A DNA stretch of 32,274 bases from NCBI GenBank assembly GCA_018821535.1, contig JAHJLV010000033.1, positions 1 to 32,274 of the forward strand, in the 5' to 3' direction. The stretch's first letter is position 1, and the number at the start of each line of letters is the position of its first letter. Under the pieces are notes generated by a model. It did not search any database and had not been told where the DNA came from. It was given only the letters and a program-made list of their open reading frames with translations. A program made the position numbers and the translations under genes. This document shows, piece after piece, positions 31,957-32,274 of this stretch. Origin of the DNA: Pseudomonadota bacterium. Lineage in GTDB: Bacteria > Desulfobacterota > Desulfobacteria > Desulfobacterales > Desulfobacteraceae.

Positions 31957-32274
31957 ATGCTGAGTGAGCCGGAACAGATTGTAAATAATCTCAAGCATCT
32001 CCATATGCCAACTATACGACGAAGTTATGAAGAAATTGCTGAACAAGCAAGAGCAGATGCCTGGAGCTATGAGCAATATCTGTTTGAATTATTAAATCTT
32101 GAATGTGAAGTCCGGCGGCAGAATCGTATATCCCGCAATCTTCATACATCCAAACTGCCACCGTCTAAAACATTTGAGAATTTTGATAAGAAACGCCTTC
32201 CCGCAAAAGTGAGCAATCATTTGAATGTCCTGATTGATGGTTCCTTTTTAAAGCGATCCGAAAACATATTGGCT
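31957..32274 (+). CDS. istB: IS21-family helper ATPase IstB, N-terminal part (runs off the window)
   Basis: 106 codons from ATG 31957 open to the window end. Features match IstB: HLHMPTIRRSYEEIAEQA near residues 13-30, SYEQYLFELLNLECEVRRQNRI near 37-58, then SKLPPSKTFENFDKKRLP near 67-85 and the SENILA segment just before the Walker A region, which lies outside. IstB works with the transposase IstA in IS21 elements, but no istA is visible upstream, where it would normally sit; instead there is the remnant of another transposase. The element is therefore truncated, rearranged, or a stand-alone istB copy. Confidence 0.9.
   Translation, partial: MLSEPEQIVNNLKHLHMPTIRRSYEEIAEQARADAWSYEQYLFELLNLECEVRRQNRISRNLHTSKLPPSKTFENFDKKRLPAKVSNHLNVLIDGSFLKRSENILA

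Noticed and set aside
1..32274. CRISPR array, phage genes or a prophage boundary at the tRNA-Asn
   Set aside because: No regularly spaced repeats were seen, and no integrase or duplicated tRNA 3' end follows the tRNA.

Overview
The window looks like chromosomal DNA of a strictly anaerobic, sulfate-reducing-type deltaproteobacterium, most likely of the Desulfobacterales (Desulfobacterota). This is inferred from gene content: a complete rnf operon headed by a multihaem cytochrome c, HdrC/HdrB-like iron-sulfur proteins including a selenoprotein, a DUF362/ferredoxin protein, split purH genes, a large set of receiver/kinase proteins, and sigma-54 promoters. No rRNA or other marker fixes the genus.

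Layout. 1-~850: 5' part of a group II intron on the minus strand, with the N-terminus of its reverse transcriptase/maturase at the window edge. 899-1907: two small plus-strand membrane-protein genes, the second an isoprenylcysteine-methyltransferase-like enzyme. 2162-4879: a minus-strand RhlE-like DEAD-box helicase followed by a tiny TTG-start basic protein and a strong terminator, then plus-strand rsgA. 4887-9878: a minus-strand redox block made of a DUF362-ferredoxin protein, an HdrC-HdrB-like Fe-S protein read through an in-frame UGA (selenocysteine), a CGGC-domain protein, a NifX/NifB-like protein and a PAS-AAA-Fis sigma-54 activator. Two -24/-12 promoters with correct spacing sit upstream of the NifX-like gene and of the CGGC-selenoprotein pair, so the adjacent activator probably controls them. 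10144-15846: housekeeping genes (purH split in two, an RNase II/R-family exonuclease, a Smr-domain protein, mltG). 15868-23538: a nine-gene minus-strand operon with a sigma-70 promoter and a bidirectional terminator: small unknown protein, rseC, tetrahaem cytochrome c, rnfC-D-G-E-A-B. 23549-23742: tRNA-Asn with its own promoter and terminator, divergent from the rnf promoter. 23880-29933: a tightly packed plus-strand signalling operon (two paralogous receiver-kinases, a lone receiver, a membrane kinase, an OmpR-type regulator, a HAD phosphatase). 30027-30595: a Phd/ParE-type toxin-antitoxin pair. 30939-32274: two small exported proteins, then mobile-element debris and the start of an istB gene running off the window.

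How the parts work together. The most interesting signal is energetic. The Rnf complex appears rewired: RnfB is fused to a GltD/NfnB-like NAD(P)H:flavin module, RnfC has lost its usual glycine-rich nucleotide/flavin motif, RnfD seems to lack the flavin-bearing threonine, and a membrane-anchored tetrahaem cytochrome leads the rnf genes. Nearby, a sigma-54-controlled cluster encodes a selenocysteine-containing Hdr-like electron carrier with a textbook bacterial SECIS hairpin directly after the UGA. A conventional gene caller would split that gene into two genes at 6808.
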